Positions 1 to 9,468 are shown, numbered from the stretch's first letter. The stretch is DNA of 64,000 bases from Acinetobacter sp. YWS30-1 (GCF_033558715.1 NZ_CP114606.1:62001-126000); one strand, 5' to 3'. Translations and numbers: made by a program. Notes: generated by a model from the sequence alone, not told the origin.

Positions 1-2
1 AT

Positions 3-38
3 GAAATTGATGAATATATCGTGCGCTGGGTGCGCTAA
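3..38 (+). CDS. Possible 3' end of an upstream gene (partial)
   Basis: Reading frame 3 is open from the window edge to a TAA at 36-38 and would encode the last 11 residues, EIDEYIVRWVR, of a protein whose body lies outside the window. The residue mix is protein-like, but so short a piece cannot be identified. The stop codon lies inside a perfect palindrome (31-49). It could equally be chance. Confidence 0.25.
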   Translation, partial: EIDEYIVRWVR

Positions 39-49
39 TGATTAGCGCA
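31..49. repeat. Perfect 9-bp palindrome at window start
   Basis: TGCGCTAAT at 31-39 and ATTAGCGCA at 41-49 are exact inverted copies around one base. Neither side carries a T-run, so it is not a standard terminator for the flanking genes. An operator or a terminator lacking a U-tract is possible. Confidence 0.4.
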
Positions 50-81
50 ATCCAACCCCGTCAAATGATTAAATAAAAAAA

Positions 82-2214
82 TTAAGCTGCCTGTTGTAGC
101 AGTTGCTGTGCTGAAGACCCGGACATAGGACGATAAAAATAAAAACCTTGTCCGATCTGGCAATCACAATTGATCAGCGTGTCCAGTTGTTCAGTATTTT
201 CAATGCCTTCGACCAATACAACCAGAGAAATACTGGAACCAATCTGGGTAATGGCTTTGACAATGGCCAGCGCAGACGGATCATTGTTCATGCGTTCTAC
301 AAAGTTGCGATCAATCTTGATGCAGTCGACCGGATATTCCTGCAAACGGGTCAGGGAAGAATGACCGGTACCGAAGTCATCCAGAGAAATATGAATTCCA
401 TGTTTTTTCAGCAGGTTCAGTGCCCGGATCACATAATTGGCTCCGCCTTCAGACAAGCTCTGCTCGGTAATTTCCAGCTCAACCTTATGCGCAGGAATAT
501 CGAATCGGGACAGACGAGCCAGAAATTTCTCAGCATAGTCATCGCGCAGGAATTCAACTGGAGCTGCATTGATTGAAATTGGCAGAATATCCAGACCTTC
601 GGCCTGCCAGCGGCTCATATCCTCAAAGACTTTCAGCTGCATGGTTTCACTGATGCGCGAAGCCAGATCATAGTCCTGGAACGCTGAAAAAATATGAGAG
701 GGTAACTGGATCTGATGCTGCTGATCCTGCCAACGCAATAAGGCCTCAAAACCAATCACCTCACCATCGGAGAGACGGACCTTAGGCTGATAATAAGGAA
801 TAATCTGATCCGCATGAATAATCTTGCGTGCCAGCGTCAGTTGTTTGGTCATGTTTTCCAGTGATCTGAACATCTCCTGATTAAACATGCGAATCCCGCC
901 ACGACCACTATTTTTCAGATCATTCAGGGCAATATCGGCGCATTTCAGCAGGTTAGAGCTATTCTGGGCATCTCGCGGATAAACGGTACAACCAATACTC
1001 ATGCCGATACTCATGCGATGGCCGACATAACTCACTGGTTGTTCCAGCTGGGCATAGGCCAGTTGTGCAGTATTAATCAACTGGGTTTCGTTTTCCAAGT
1101 TTTTGACCAGAATGGCAAACTCATCTCCACCAAGACGGGCAACGACTATATTTTTGGAACCAAAACAGGCCTGAAAACGCTTGCCCAAGACATGCAGTAA
1201 ATGATCTCCGGCAATATGACTCAAAGTGTCATTGATATGCCGGAAATAGTCCAGATCGATCAAGAGCAAGCCAACCATCATTTGCTGCTGCTTAGCTTTT
1301 AGCAGTACTTGTTTAAAGGTCTTATAAAAGGCATTGCGGTTATACAGGCCGGTCAGCTCATCACGCTGAATTACGGCTTTTAAACGGCTTTCTGCTATTT
1401 TTTGCTGACTGATATTGCGTGAAACGCACAGGATATTTTGGGGAATATTATTTTCGTCTAATACTGGAGTCAATAAATGATCCCAATATTCTGGGTCCTG
1501 ATTCTCTGTCTGGGCTTTTTCTACAAAACGGCTATTTAAGCCTTGGGCAGCCTGTTTTAAAGCACGTTGTCCGGTTTTCTTAACCTCAGCGGGTAACAGG
1601 CTTAACCATGAATGCAGGGCAGGCTGCTGTTCAGGATCAATCCCTAACTTATGACAGGCTGACTGATTGATATGACGGATCTCGCCTTGTGGAGACATGA
1701 CTTTAATACAGTCGACACTGGCATCCAGCATATTTTTCTGGGTAGAAATCACCTGAGACAGCTGTTGCTGAATCTCGAAATATTCATGAATATCGGTCAG
1801 GGATACCGACCATTGCAGCAGATGTTCCGCTGTATGCTGAGACTTGATGGCCAAGGCACACATACGGTAGCTGGAATCGGCCGATTTAATCCGGCACTGG
1901 GTATTAAAGCCTTGTTGCTGATTCAGGGCAGCATGCCATTGCTCAGAAAAGGCTGGTTGATCATCTGGATGAATCAGGCTTTGCCATTCTTTAGGACCAT
2001 GTTCACTTAAATTAGTGCCTAAATAATCCGAAAGTGCCTGATTAAAATATTCAATATTATCCTTGCCCAGCACCCAGAGTGGATGTGGCACATCATTGAT
2101 CAGATCCTGTAATAATCTGGATTTTGCATGTTGCTCATTAGAAGATTGTATCGAGGTTGAAATAAGCGACTCAGCGCATTCTGCAGTTGTTCGTCTAGAT
2201 TTATTATGCTTCAT
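82..2214 (-). CDS. PAS-PAS-GGDEF-EAL cyclic-di-GMP signalling protein
   Basis: Bifunctional-type cyclic-di-GMP protein, 710 aa, with no obvious membrane segment and so probably cytosolic. Two PAS-like sensor regions (about residues 35-130 and 155-270) precede a GGDEF domain with an intact GGDEF motif near residue 362 and an EAL domain with an intact FEALLRW motif near 490 and the later DDFGTGHSSL loop. No RxxD inhibitory site stands before GGDEF, so product inhibition is unlikely if the cyclase works. Both motifs look catalytic; whether synthesis or hydrolysis dominates cannot be read from sequence. I start at the ATG at 2214, which has GGTGGGG about 4-10 bases upstream. An in-frame ATG ten codons earlier (2244) lacks a ribosome site. 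It appears monocistronic and is divergent from rarA. Confidence 0.9.
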   Translation of the reverse strand: MKHNKSRRTTAECAESLISTSIQSSNEQHAKSRLLQDLINDVPHPLWVLGKDNIEYFNQALSDYLGTNLSEHGPKEWQSLIHPDDQPAFSEQWHAALNQQQGFNTQCRIKSADSSYRMCALAIKSQHTAEHLLQWSVSLTDIHEYFEIQQQLSQVISTQKNMLDASVDCIKVMSPQGEIRHINQSACHKLGIDPEQQPALHSWLSLLPAEVKKTGQRALKQAAQGLNSRFVEKAQTENQDPEYWDHLLTPVLDENNIPQNILCVSRNISQQKIAESRLKAVIQRDELTGLYNRNAFYKTFKQVLLKAKQQQMMVGLLLIDLDYFRHINDTLSHIAGDHLLHVLGKRFQACFGSKNIVVARLGGDEFAILVKNLENETQLINTAQLAYAQLEQPVSYVGHRMSIGMSIGCTVYPRDAQNSSNLLKCADIALNDLKNSGRGGIRMFNQEMFRSLENMTKQLTLARKIIHADQIIPYYQPKVRLSDGEVIGFEALLRWQDQQHQIQLPSHIFSAFQDYDLASRISETMQLKVFEDMSRWQAEGLDILPISINAAPVEFLRDDYAEKFLARLSRFDIPAHKVELEITEQSLSEGGANYVIRALNLLKKHGIHISLDDFGTGHSSLTRLQEYPVDCIKIDRNFVERMNNDPSALAIVKAITQIGSSISLVVLVEGIENTEQLDTLINCDCQIGQGFYFYRPMSGSSAQQLLQQAA

Positions 2215-2481
2215 GCATCCCCACCGATACCACCCAAAGAGCATCCAATCAGTTGCTCAAGTCCATTCTAATTAATATGAGACAATGTGAAATTTACAAG
2301 GTTATTCACCTGTAATTAATCATGTTCTATTTATCTACTTTTCATAAGATTAATCCATTCATTGTAAAAAAAATAGAGCTTTCTTACATAAATTAAATTT
2401 TTCTCATAAATGTTTGAAATATTGGAATCAAAACTACCGGTGTTAGAATGAAAGCAGAATTTAATTTGAGCCAATAATAAG

Positions 2482-3756
2482 ATGTCAGACAGTCATATCC
2501 CGCTTCCAGAACGCTTGCGGCCTCGCGACCTTGCAGAAATTATCGGGCAGGATCACTTGCTTGGAGAGAATGCACCTCTACGTCAAATGATTGACCAAGG
2601 GCATTTACCATCGATTATCTTCTGGGGGCCACCTGGAGTAGGTAAAACCACAATTGCCTTGCTACTTGCCCAAGCGGTGGACCGGCCATTTATCAGCCTG
2701 TCTGCACTCAATACTGGTGTGAAAGAATTGCGTGAAGTCATTGCAGAAAGTGGTGATCTGCTGACGCCCGTGGTGTTTATTGACGAGATTCACCGTTTTA
2801 ATAAATCCCAACAGGATGCACTGCTGAATGCCGTCGAAAAAGGCAAAATTACCTTGATTGGTGCGACGACGGAAAATCCATCTTTTGAAGTCAATAGTGC
2901 CTTGCTGTCACGTTGTCAGGTCTATACCTTAAATGCGCTGAGTGATGAAGCGATTCAGACTTTACTGACTCAGGCGATTCAGACTGACAAATTTCTGCAG
3001 GAACGCTATATCCAGATTGAAGAATTTGACGCCTTATTGCAGTTTGCCGCTGGGGATGCGCGTAAGGCCCTCAATTTGCTGGATCTGATTGCCAGTACCT
3101 TTGAGGCTGACCAGGAAAATATCATTACCAATGCGATTGTGGTCAAAGTCGCACAGCAGAATATTGCCCGTTATGACAAATCTGGCGAACAGCACTATGA
3201 TCTGGTTTCGGCCTTCATCAAGTCGATTCGTGGCAGTGATCCGGATGCTGCCCTGTACTGGATGGCGCGTATGCTCAAAGGTGGTGAAGATCCGGTCTTT
3301 ATTGCCCGCCGTATGCTGATTGCAGCATCAGAAGATATTGGCAATTCCAATCCGAATGCCTTGTTGCTGGCGGGCGAATGCTTCCGCTCAGTTCAAGCGA
3401 TTGGCATGCCGGAATGCCGGATTATTCTGGGACAATGTGCGGTTTACCTGGCGACTAGTGCCAAAAGTAATAGTACCTATCTGGCGATTAACAAGGCGAT
3501 GGATCTGGCTGAAAAAACGGCCAATTTACCAGTGCCTTTACATCTACGTAATGCACCGACCAAAATGATGAAAGAGCAGGGCTATGGGGTAAATTATCTG
3601 TATCCGCACAACTATCCGGAACATTTTGTCCTGCAAGATTACCTGCCGCCTGAGCTGAAAGGCACCAAGCTGTACGAATCGGCACGTAATAAGCGTGAAG
3701 TAGAAGGCGAACGTCTGCAACAACGTCGCTGGCAGCAGGAACAACAGCAGCAATAA
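2482..3756 (+). CDS. rarA: Replication-associated recombination protein A (AAA+ ATPase)
   Basis: RarA/MgsA, the bacterial relative of WRNIP1, acts at stalled replication forks. The 424-aa protein has the family's usual length. Walker A is GPPGVGKT at 49-56, Walker B is VVFIDEIHR near 97-105, and the sensor-1 stretch [10 protein letters not shown] lies near 128-137. The C-terminal half carries the tetramerisation region and ends in a Q/R-rich tail. The 237-bp gap on its left separates it from the divergent GGDEF-EAL gene. On its right it converges with a minus-strand small RNA candidate whose terminator hairpin starts ten bases after the stop; rarA has no U-tract terminator of its own on the plus strand. 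Identification is firm; the cellular role is from the family. Confidence 0.96.
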   Translation: MSDSHIPLPERLRPRDLAEIIGQDHLLGENAPLRQMIDQGHLPSIIFWGPPGVGKTTIALLLAQAVDRPFISLSALNTGVKELREVIAESGDLLTPVVFIDEIHRFNKSQQDALLNAVEKGKITLIGATTENPSFEVNSALLSRCQVYTLNALSDEAIQTLLTQAIQTDKFLQERYIQIEEFDALLQFAAGDARKALNLLDLIASTFEADQENIITNAIVVKVAQQNIARYDKSGEQHYDLVSAFIKSIRGSDPDAALYWMARMLKGGEDPVFIARRMLIAASEDIGNSNPNALLLAGECFRSVQAIGMPECRIILGQCAVYLATSAKSNSTYLAINKAMDLAEKTANLPVPLHLRNAPTKMMKEQGYGVNYLYPHNYPEHFVLQDYLPPELKGTKLYESARNKREVEGERLQQRRWQQEQQQQ

Positions 3757-3757
3757 G

Positions 3758-3890
3758 CAAAAAAAAGCCCAATTCAAGGAGAATTGGGCTGAAATAGGAT
3801 GTCTTGGGGGAGATACATCCTAGAGGGTAAGGGTATAAATCTGGTCAGCAACATCAGATGGATTGCATCTGCTGAGGAGATTGCCGGGAT
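3758..3890 (-). ncRNA. Candidate C-rich trans-acting small RNA
   Basis: A self-contained minus-strand unit of about 130 nt in the rarA-purC gap. Seen directly: a promoter-like TTTACA / 17 bp / TAGTAT at 3925-3897; a 5' segment with two competing hairpins (CAGATG 3855-3860 with CATCTG 3866-3871; TCAGCA 3845-3850 with TGCTGA 3870-3875); an unpaired stretch with ACCCUUACCCUC; an 8-bp stem (3795-3802 with 3815-3822) presenting a 12-nt loop containing CUCCCCC; and a 10-bp terminator stem followed by eight T. C-rich single-stranded loops of this kind are typical of Hfq-dependent RNAs that pair with Shine-Dalgarno regions. There is no convincing ORF. The function is inference and I do not recognise a named family. 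Confidence 0.65.
3766..3790 (-). terminator. Intrinsic terminator of the C-rich RNA
   Basis: AGCCCAATTC (3766-3775) and GAATTGGGCT (3781-3790) form a 10-bp stem with a 5-nt loop. On the minus strand eight T follow. On the plus strand the sequence after the stem is GAAATAGG, so it should act mainly leftward. Confidence 0.85.
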
Positions 3891-3896
3891 GCAGTA

Positions 3897-3925
3897 ATAC
3901 TAAGACATGCATTGAATAATGTAAA
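3897..3925 (-). promoter_or_regulatory. Sigma70-type promoter for the C-rich RNA
   Basis: Read leftward, TTTACA (3925-3920) is separated by exactly 17 bases from TAGTAT (3902-3897). The hexamers match 5/6 and 4/6 of the TTGACA/TATAAT consensus. Transcription would start near 3890, just before the structured segment. Confidence 0.55.
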
Positions 3926-3982
3926 AACGATCATTTTTATTAATAAAATTCATTTTTTCGATCATAAGATTAGACAATAAAA

Positions 3983-4003
3983 AACCGGGCTATTAACCCG
4001 GTT
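3983..4003 (-). terminator. purC operon terminator
   Basis: AACCGGG (3983-3989) pairs with CCCGGTT (3997-4003). On the minus strand the stem is followed by T-rich sequence (TTTTATTG), about 20 bases after the purC stop. It ends the dapA-bamC-purC operon and separates it from the small RNA unit. Confidence 0.8.
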
Positions 4004-4023
4004 CTTTGAAGCACTATTAGTGC

Positions 4024-4743
4024 TTAGATATCTTCAAGATTGATACCTAAACGTGCTGCAACTTCTTCGTACGCTTCAACCACGCCGCCTAGGCCTTGAC
4101 GGAAACGGTCTTTATCCAGTTTTTTCTTGGTGTCTTTGTCCCATAGACGGCAACCGTCTGGAGAGAATTCATCACCCAGTACGATACGGTCGTGGAACAC
4201 ACCAAATTCAAGTTTAAAGTCAACCAGAAGCATATTACCCGCTTCGAATAATGCTTTAAGCACATCGTTCACTTGGTAAGTCAGTTCTTTCATTTTTGCC
4301 AGTTGTTCAGCAGTCGCCCAACCTAAAGCAATCGCTTGAGATTCGTTCACCATTGGATCGCCTAGCGCGTCATCCTTGAAGAACAATTCGAATGTAGGAG
4401 GAGTTAATTCTTTACCTTCTTCTACACCCAGACGACGGCATAAAGAACCCGCAGCATAGTTACGTACCACACATTCTACTGGAATCATTTTAAGTTTTTT
4501 CACTAACACTTCAGTTGGTGTCAGCAGTTTCTCAAAATGAGTTTCAATACCAGCAGCAGCCAGCTTTTCCATGATGAAGGCGTTAAAACGGTTATTCACC
4601 TTACCTTTACGATCCAGTTGTTCGATTTTTTCGCCATTGAATGCGGACGCATCGTCACGAAAAACTAAAATCAGGTGGTCTTCACTGTCCGTGGTATAGA
4701 CAGATTTCGCTTTACCAGTATAGAGCAAGGTTTGTTTTAACAT
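4024..4743 (-). CDS. purC: Phosphoribosylaminoimidazole-succinocarboxamide synthase
   Basis: SAICAR synthase joins aspartate to CAIR using ATP in de novo purine synthesis (cytosol). At 239 aa it has the length of the short bacterial form. Visible family segments are the N-terminal GKAKSVY nucleotide loop, [10 protein letters not shown], the [13 protein letters not shown] block, [10 protein letters not shown] and the [14 protein letters not shown] signature near residue 190. It is the last gene of a leftward group dapA-bamC-purC, 38 bp after bamC; the same order is known in E. coli (dapA-bamC...purC). A terminator follows the stop. Confidence 0.97.
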   Translation of the reverse strand: MLKQTLLYTGKAKSVYTTDSEDHLILVFRDDASAFNGEKIEQLDRKGKVNNRFNAFIMEKLAAAGIETHFEKLLTPTEVLVKKLKMIPVECVVRNYAAGSLCRRLGVEEGKELTPPTFELFFKDDALGDPMVNESQAIALGWATAEQLAKMKELTYQVNDVLKALFEAGNMLLVDFKLEFGVFHDRIVLGDEFSPDGCRLWDKDTKKKLDKDRFRQGLGGVVEAYEEVAARLGINLEDI

Positions 4744-4781
4744 GAGGGAACCTTCTACAAAAAAAAATGCCTAGAAAATGT

Positions 4782-5387
4782 CTAGGCTGGCCAATTTTGG
4801 TAAATCTGGTTTAACAGTTCTGCTGCTTTTTCGCGGTCGGCAAAACTGTTATCGGGATTAAACACAGCCAGGGTGTTACTCGAACCTGCGGGAGAGAGTC
4901 TTAAAACATAGGTTTGCTGATCAACCTGAATCGTTACTTCATAACGATCTTTATTTTGACCAACGATAGAATGGTTAAGGCTGCTAAGCGTGGCAAGAGT
5001 GTATTGCCATATTGTAGCAGCATTTCCATCAATTTTGAGCAGTGGATTTTGATTTCCGTCAGTGACTAATTGCGGCTTTCCTGAAAAATTTTCTTGAGTT
5101 TCATCTGTTTGAGTTGAATTTACTGGCTGTGCAGTAGGGCGTGGCATCGCAAAGCGGTTACCACGCTGATTTTCAAGCTTTGGTGCATTTTCCAGGGCAA
5201 GCGGATCCACTGTCGGAGCAGGGTACAAAGGCGTTGCAGGACGAACCATTGACCCTTCAGGATATTGTAATGGTTGCAGCGTGGTTGTTTCTTTATAGTC
5301 CAAGGTACCGTTTTTAAAGGCCATTGAACTACAACCTGCTAAACTGAATACTGAAAGTGCCAGGGTAAGTCCTAAACGTAATTGCAT
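4782..5387 (-). CDS. bamC: BamC-like outer membrane assembly lipoprotein
   Basis: A 201-aa lipoprotein with a signal sequence ending in the lipobox LAGC (Cys19). After the cysteine comes a proline-rich, low-complexity stretch (residues 20-110) and then one compact C-terminal domain (about 120-201). E. coli BamC (NlpB) is about 344 aa and has a long unstructured N-terminus plus two helix-grip domains, so this protein appears to keep the BamD-binding type tail and only one grip domain. The assignment rests mostly on position, 12 bp after dapA and before purC exactly as in E. coli, and on lipoprotein architecture. The role in the Bam complex is inferred. Confidence 0.75.
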   Translation of the reverse strand: MQLRLGLTLALSVFSLAGCSSMAFKNGTLDYKETTTLQPLQYPEGSMVRPATPLYPAPTVDPLALENAPKLENQRGNRFAMPRPTAQPVNSTQTDETQENFSGKPQLVTDGNQNPLLKIDGNAATIWQYTLATLSSLNHSIVGQNKDRYEVTIQVDQQTYVLRLSPAGSSNTLAVFNPDNSFADREKAAELLNQIYQNWPA

Positions 5388-5399
5388 AATCGTTGCTCT

Positions 5400-6299
5400 T
5401 TATTTAATGACGCTCGCTTCTACAAGTGCCTCATGAAGCGGAGCGCGATATTGTTCTGCAAGTGGTGTTAATGGAAGGCGAATACCTGTACCAATTAAGC
5501 CCATATCATGGAGAGCCCATTTCACAGGAATTGGGTTTGATTCGCAAAATAGAATATTGTGTAAATTTGCAACCTGAGCATTGAGCTCTTCAGCACGTGC
5601 AGCATCGCCTGCAATGGCTGCAGCACATACTTCACTCATGACTTTTGGTGCAACGTTGGCAGTCACAGAAATATTGCCTTTGGCACCATGACCCATTAAC
5701 TCATAGGCAGTTGCATCATCACCTGAGTAAACGGTCATGTTTTTACCTGCCAGACCTTCAATCAGGGCAGCACCACGGGCTACATCACCTGTTGCATCTT
5801 TAATGCCCACGATCTGTGGAATATCTGCCAGACGGATCACGGTTTCATTAGCCATATCCACGCCAGTACGGCCTGGAACGTTATAAAGAATTTGAGGTAG
5901 GTCAACCGCTTCAGCAATGGCTTTATAATGCTGGTATAAACCTTCCTGAGTCGGTTTGTTGTAGTAAGGAGTAACCAGCAGGGCAGCATCAGCGCCAAGT
6001 TCTTTGGCTTCCTGAGTCAGCTCGATTGCTTCACGAGTCGAGTTTGCGCCTGTACCGGCAATGATAGGAATACGTTTGTTGGCAACACGAATGATTTCTT
6101 TGATCACTTGAGTGTGCTCGCTCATGCTGAGCGTTGATGCTTCACCAGTAGTACCTACAGCCACAATGCTGTTAGTGCCTTCTGCAATATGCCACTCAAC
6201 CAGCTTCTCGAGACCCTTCCAATCTACGCTGCCATCTTCAAACATGGGGGTGACGATTGCGACAATGGAACCCTGAATGGTCTGTGCTTGCTGAGTCAT
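5400..6299 (-). CDS. dapA: 4-hydroxy-tetrahydrodipicolinate synthase
   Basis: DapA condenses pyruvate with aspartate semialdehyde, the first committed step to diaminopimelate and lysine. The 299-aa TIM-barrel has the Schiff-base lysine in VGIKDATG (Lys167), the catalytic tyrosine in LYNVPGRTG (Tyr139) and the GTTGEAST substrate loop near residue 49. It is first in the dapA-bamC-purC operon. I see no recognisable lysine riboswitch in its long upstream region (6300-6750); lysine control is more likely to be allosteric. Confidence 0.97.
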   Translation of the reverse strand: MTQQAQTIQGSIVAIVTPMFEDGSVDWKGLEKLVEWHIAEGTNSIVAVGTTGEASTLSMSEHTQVIKEIIRVANKRIPIIAGTGANSTREAIELTQEAKELGADAALLVTPYYNKPTQEGLYQHYKAIAEAVDLPQILYNVPGRTGVDMANETVIRLADIPQIVGIKDATGDVARGAALIEGLAGKNMTVYSGDDATAYELMGHGAKGNISVTANVAPKVMSEVCAAAIAGDAARAEELNAQVANLHNILFCESNPIPVKWALHDMGLIGTGIRLPLTPLAEQYRAPLHEALVEASVIK

Positions 6300-6753
6300 T
6301 TTAAAAAACTATCCTATTTGTCCATCCGAAGAGAATGAGAAAACATATTTGGGATGGGTTTGTATTTTGATTTGTAGCAAATTCAATAGATTTGCACTGA
6401 ATTGAATATTGCTTATGCAAATTATGACTGATCAAACGCATAAGAACAATATGCTTTAGTAAAAGCCACTGAATTCTTTATACAAAGCCTCTAGGCAACA
6501 ATCAAGTTTTAATCGTTATGATTTTTTGCTGTCCAAATCATCCTTTATCCTCCAGCAGGATGAAAGCTAATGAATTCATTTTTTCAGGAAAAAATACACA
6601 GAATAAGTCACTTAAGTGAATTAAATAGATTTAGAAAACATTCTTTTATGGTGTTTTAGGGGAGTATTAATATTTATATTCGATGAATTAAGAGCTAAAA
6701 TATATCGAATAATAAACCTCATTTATGAGGAATAAAAAGCAAAAATGCCTGAA
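6300..6753. other. AT-rich intergenic region upstream of dapA
   Basis: About 450 bases with no credible ORF, RNA gene or repeat. It must contain the dapA promoter. Short A/T runs and weak dyads are present, but none stands out as a riboswitch or terminator. Confidence 0.5.
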
Positions 6754-6981
6754 CTAATCTTTTTTTCGTATTAGTGATCGGCCCCGAATTTTTCTCACTG
6801 TTGAATTTCTGGGTTTGATGTATAAGTCTAAATCCAAAAATACTGGGATTTTAATACTTCTCATTAATTGCTTTTTTGACTTTATCGAACAGCATCTTAA
6901 AGTCATCAATTTTCTGGATTTTTCAGTATATCCGAGCAAATTGTTCAACTTATTGGTAGTTAATTCTATTTGAGCGCTCAT
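6754..6981 (-). pseudogene. Decayed small ORF, possibly an H-NS-family remnant
   Basis: The open frame from the ATG at 6981 encodes a short basic peptide of unconvincing composition. Reading across frames gives a better protein: MSAQIELTTNKLNNLL, then in a second frame KIDDFKMLFDKVKKAINEKY, then YIKPRNST and SEKNSGP at the end. The tail loosely recalls the H-NS C-terminal pattern (YxNPxNSxxxWSGRG), but the diagnostic tryptophan and GRGR are missing. This suggests a gene broken by at least two frameshifts. Recognition is weak; it could be meaningless sequence between dapA and the transporter. Confidence 0.25.
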
Positions 6982-7699
6982 AGATGATGGCCTCTCTTTT
7001 GAACGCTGATTGAACAAGGATATTCCAATGGAAAAATCAGACAATAAGCACGCGATCATCACGGTAGGGATCTGCTTTCTGATCGCTGTGATTGAAGGCC
7101 TGGATATTCAGGCTGCCGGGATTGCCGCTGCTGGTATTCGTGAGCACTTTGGTCTGGATAGCTCACAATTGGGTGTGTTTTTTAGTGCAGGGATTCTGGG
7201 CTTATTGCCTGGTGCACTGGTCGGTGGTCGATTTGCGGACCGTATTGGCCGTAAGAAAGTTTTAATCTGGTCAACCGCAATTTTTGCACTATTTACCTTA
7301 TGTACCGTGTGGGTGAACAGTTTCCACAGTTTGCTGGCAGTTCGTTTTCTGGCGGGTGCGGGTCTTGGCGGTGCAATGCCAATCTTAATCACGCTGGCTT
7401 CTGAAGCCGTGGCTCCACAAAACCGTGGACGTGCCGTGGGCCTGATGTACTGTGGTATGCCAGTGGGTGCTGCAATCTTGTCTTTAATCGCAGCAACTGA
7501 ATTCGGTGCAAACTGGAAAAATGTTTTTTACTTAGGTGGTTTATTACCCATCATCGTGATTCCACTGATGATGTTGTGTCTGCCTGAATGTAAAGAATAC
7601 TTAAAGACACAAAACAAGACAGCCGCAGAACGTGCAGCATCTCCTCAGGGTTATTAATTGTTATTTGAATTCTACTTATTTCTATACTATTATATACAA

Positions 7700-8314
7700 A
7701 TGAGTAGATATGTTAGCATTAGTGTTGCAGCTAAAACATTGGGTGTATCCATCCAAACCTTAAGAAGGTGGGATGAGGAAGGTGTTTTAGTTGCAGATCG
7801 AACACCTAAAAATCACAGACGTTATGATCTGAGCAAAATCACGCCTGAACTTATCCATGATCTCGCTATTCAAAACAATCGAAAAACGATTGCTTATGCA
7901 AGAGTTTCGAGTCACGACCAAAAGGCTGATCTTGAAAGGCAGAAACAAGTTTTGGAGATGTATTGCGCCAAGCAAGGTTGGACATTTGAATTAATTAGCG
8001 ATCTTGGTTCAGGAATGAATTATCGCAAAAAGGGGTTAAAAGCCCTTTTAGATGGGATTATTGATAATGAAATTGGTCGCTTAGTTCTTACCCATAAAGA
8101 CCGATTATTACGCTTTGGTGCAGAATTGGTATTCGCTTTATGCGAAGCACGTAATGTTGAAATTGTGATTATTAATCAAGGTGAAAATCTGAGTTTTGAA
8201 GAAGAACTTGCTCAAGATGTATTGGAAATTATTACAGTGTTCTCCGCAAGATTATATGGTAGTCGCAGCAAGAAAAATCAAAAGTTAATACAGGCTGTTA
8301 AAGAAGCACTATGA
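7700..8314 (+). CDS. tnpA: IS607-type serine recombinase (transposase TnpA)
   Basis: A 204-aa serine recombinase that performs strand exchange for IS607 elements. A MerR-like helix-turn-helix opens the protein (ISVAAKTLGVSIQTLRRWDE, residues 7-26), followed by the resolvase catalytic domain with YARVSSHDQ (nucleophile Ser70), the LTHKDRLLRFG arginine motif and a C-terminal helix. The HTH-first order is the IS607 signature. I start at the ATG at 7700; the open frame runs back to 7658, but that part overlaps the element's left end. No clear ribosome site is seen, and a TATACTAT box lies just upstream, so the message may be nearly leaderless. The stop overlaps the tnpB start (ATGA). Confidence 0.95.
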   Translation: MSRYVSISVAAKTLGVSIQTLRRWDEEGVLVADRTPKNHRRYDLSKITPELIHDLAIQNNRKTIAYARVSSHDQKADLERQKQVLEMYCAKQGWTFELISDLGSGMNYRKKGLKALLDGIIDNEIGRLVLTHKDRLLRFGAELVFALCEARNVEIVIINQGENLSFEEELAQDVLEIITVFSARLYGSRSKKNQKLIQAVKEAL

Positions 8315-9468
8315 GTCGATTTATACGAGGGCATGTCATTGAGTTGATGCCTAATAATAAGCAAGCAAGCTATTTCGCTCAAGCGTGTGGTGTTGCTCGT
8401 TTAACGTATAATTGGGCGTTAAAGGAATGGCAACGGCAATATAAAGCTGATAAGGAATATCGAGATCAGTGTGAATATTATGGTGTTGAAGTAGATCGGA
8501 ACTTACTAAACAAGCCTAAAGAGGCAAAACTAAGAAAACATCTAAATTCTTTTAAATTTGAAAAATACCCTTTCATGAAGAAGGTGACTAAATGTTCGCC
8601 ACAGCTTGCTATCAAGCAACTAGGTAATGCTTTTGATCGGTTTTTTAGTGGTCTAAGTAAATACCCCAAGCCAAGGAAAAAAGGTAAGGATGATCGCTTT
8701 TCATTATCAAATGATCAATTCAGTATAGATAATAAATCTATTAAAATCCCCAATTTAGGTTGGGTGAGGATGACTGAGGCTTTACGATACAAAGGTAAAA
8801 TCTTGTCAGCTAAAGTTTTTAAACAAGGTCGCAAGTGGTTTGTGTCGATTGCTGTTGAATTGGCTCAGATTGAAAAACTAAAACCCAAAACAGGGTTGTC
8901 TATTGGTGTGGATCTAGGGGTATCTAGTCTTGCTACCCTTTCAAATGGTGAGGTTATACCATCACTTGCACCACTCAAAAGACAGCTTGCTAAACTAAAA
9001 AGACTCAACAAGTCTTTTAGTCGCAAGAAAAAAGGTAGTCAGAATCGGGAAAAAGCAAAAACCAAGCTTTCTCGCCTGCACTACAAAATAGCTTGCCTTC
9101 GTAAAAATAATCTTCACCAGGTCACAACTGATCTGGTTACACGTTTTGATGTGATCGCAATTGAAGATTTAAACGTTAAAGGCATGGTGAAGAATCGAAA
9201 ACTCGCAAGAGCTATATCTGATATGGGTTTTTATGAGTTTAAAAGACAATTGATTTACAAGGCTAAACAGCATGGAAAATCTATATTGTCTGTTGGTCGA
9301 TTCTTCCCAAGTAGTAAAATGTGTTCTTGCTGTGGTGAATTAAATCAATCTCTTACACTTTCAATTCGTGAGTGGAAGTGTTCTGTTTGTCACACCAAGC
9401 AAAGTCGAGATATTAATGCAGCAATTAATATTTTAAATCACGCTGATAAGGATTTAATTGCTGCTTAA
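8311..9468 (+). CDS. tnpB: TnpB RNA-guided nuclease of IS607
   Basis: TnpB is the transposon-encoded RNA-guided DNA nuclease ancestral to Cas12; it cuts empty donor sites and helps the element persist. This 385-aa protein has the full set of RuvC acidic residues, GVDLGVSS (Asp201), AIEDLNVKGM (Glu285) and SRDINAAINIL (Asp367), and a zinc ribbon with Cys338/Cys341 and Cys357/Cys360. The N-terminal helix-turn-helix and wedge region is complete, so it should be active. It overlaps tnpA by four bases. The structured right end that follows is where the guide RNA would come from. Confidence 0.95.
   Translation: MSRFIRGHVIELMPNNKQASYFAQACGVARLTYNWALKEWQRQYKADKEYRDQCEYYGVEVDRNLLNKPKEAKLRKHLNSFKFEKYPFMKKVTKCSPQLAIKQLGNAFDRFFSGLSKYPKPRKKGKDDRFSLSNDQFSIDNKSIKIPNLGWVRMTEALRYKGKILSAKVFKQGRKWFVSIAVELAQIEKLKPKTGLSIGVDLGVSSLATLSNGEVIPSLAPLKRQLAKLKRLNKSFSRKKKGSQNREKAKTKLSRLHYKIACLRKNNLHQVTTDLVTRFDVIAIEDLNVKGMVKNRKLARAISDMGFYEFKRQLIYKAKQHGKSILSVGRFFPSSKMCSCCGELNQSLTLSIREWKCSVCHTKQSRDINAAINILNHADKDLIAA

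Noticed and set aside
6300..6753. Lysine riboswitch upstream of dapA
   Set aside because: No conserved L-box-like stems or terminator/antiterminator pair could be found.
8311..9468. TnpB read as a Cas12 effector with a CRISPR array
   Set aside because: Next to an IS607 TnpA, within a reconstructed IS, and no repeat-spacer array in the window.
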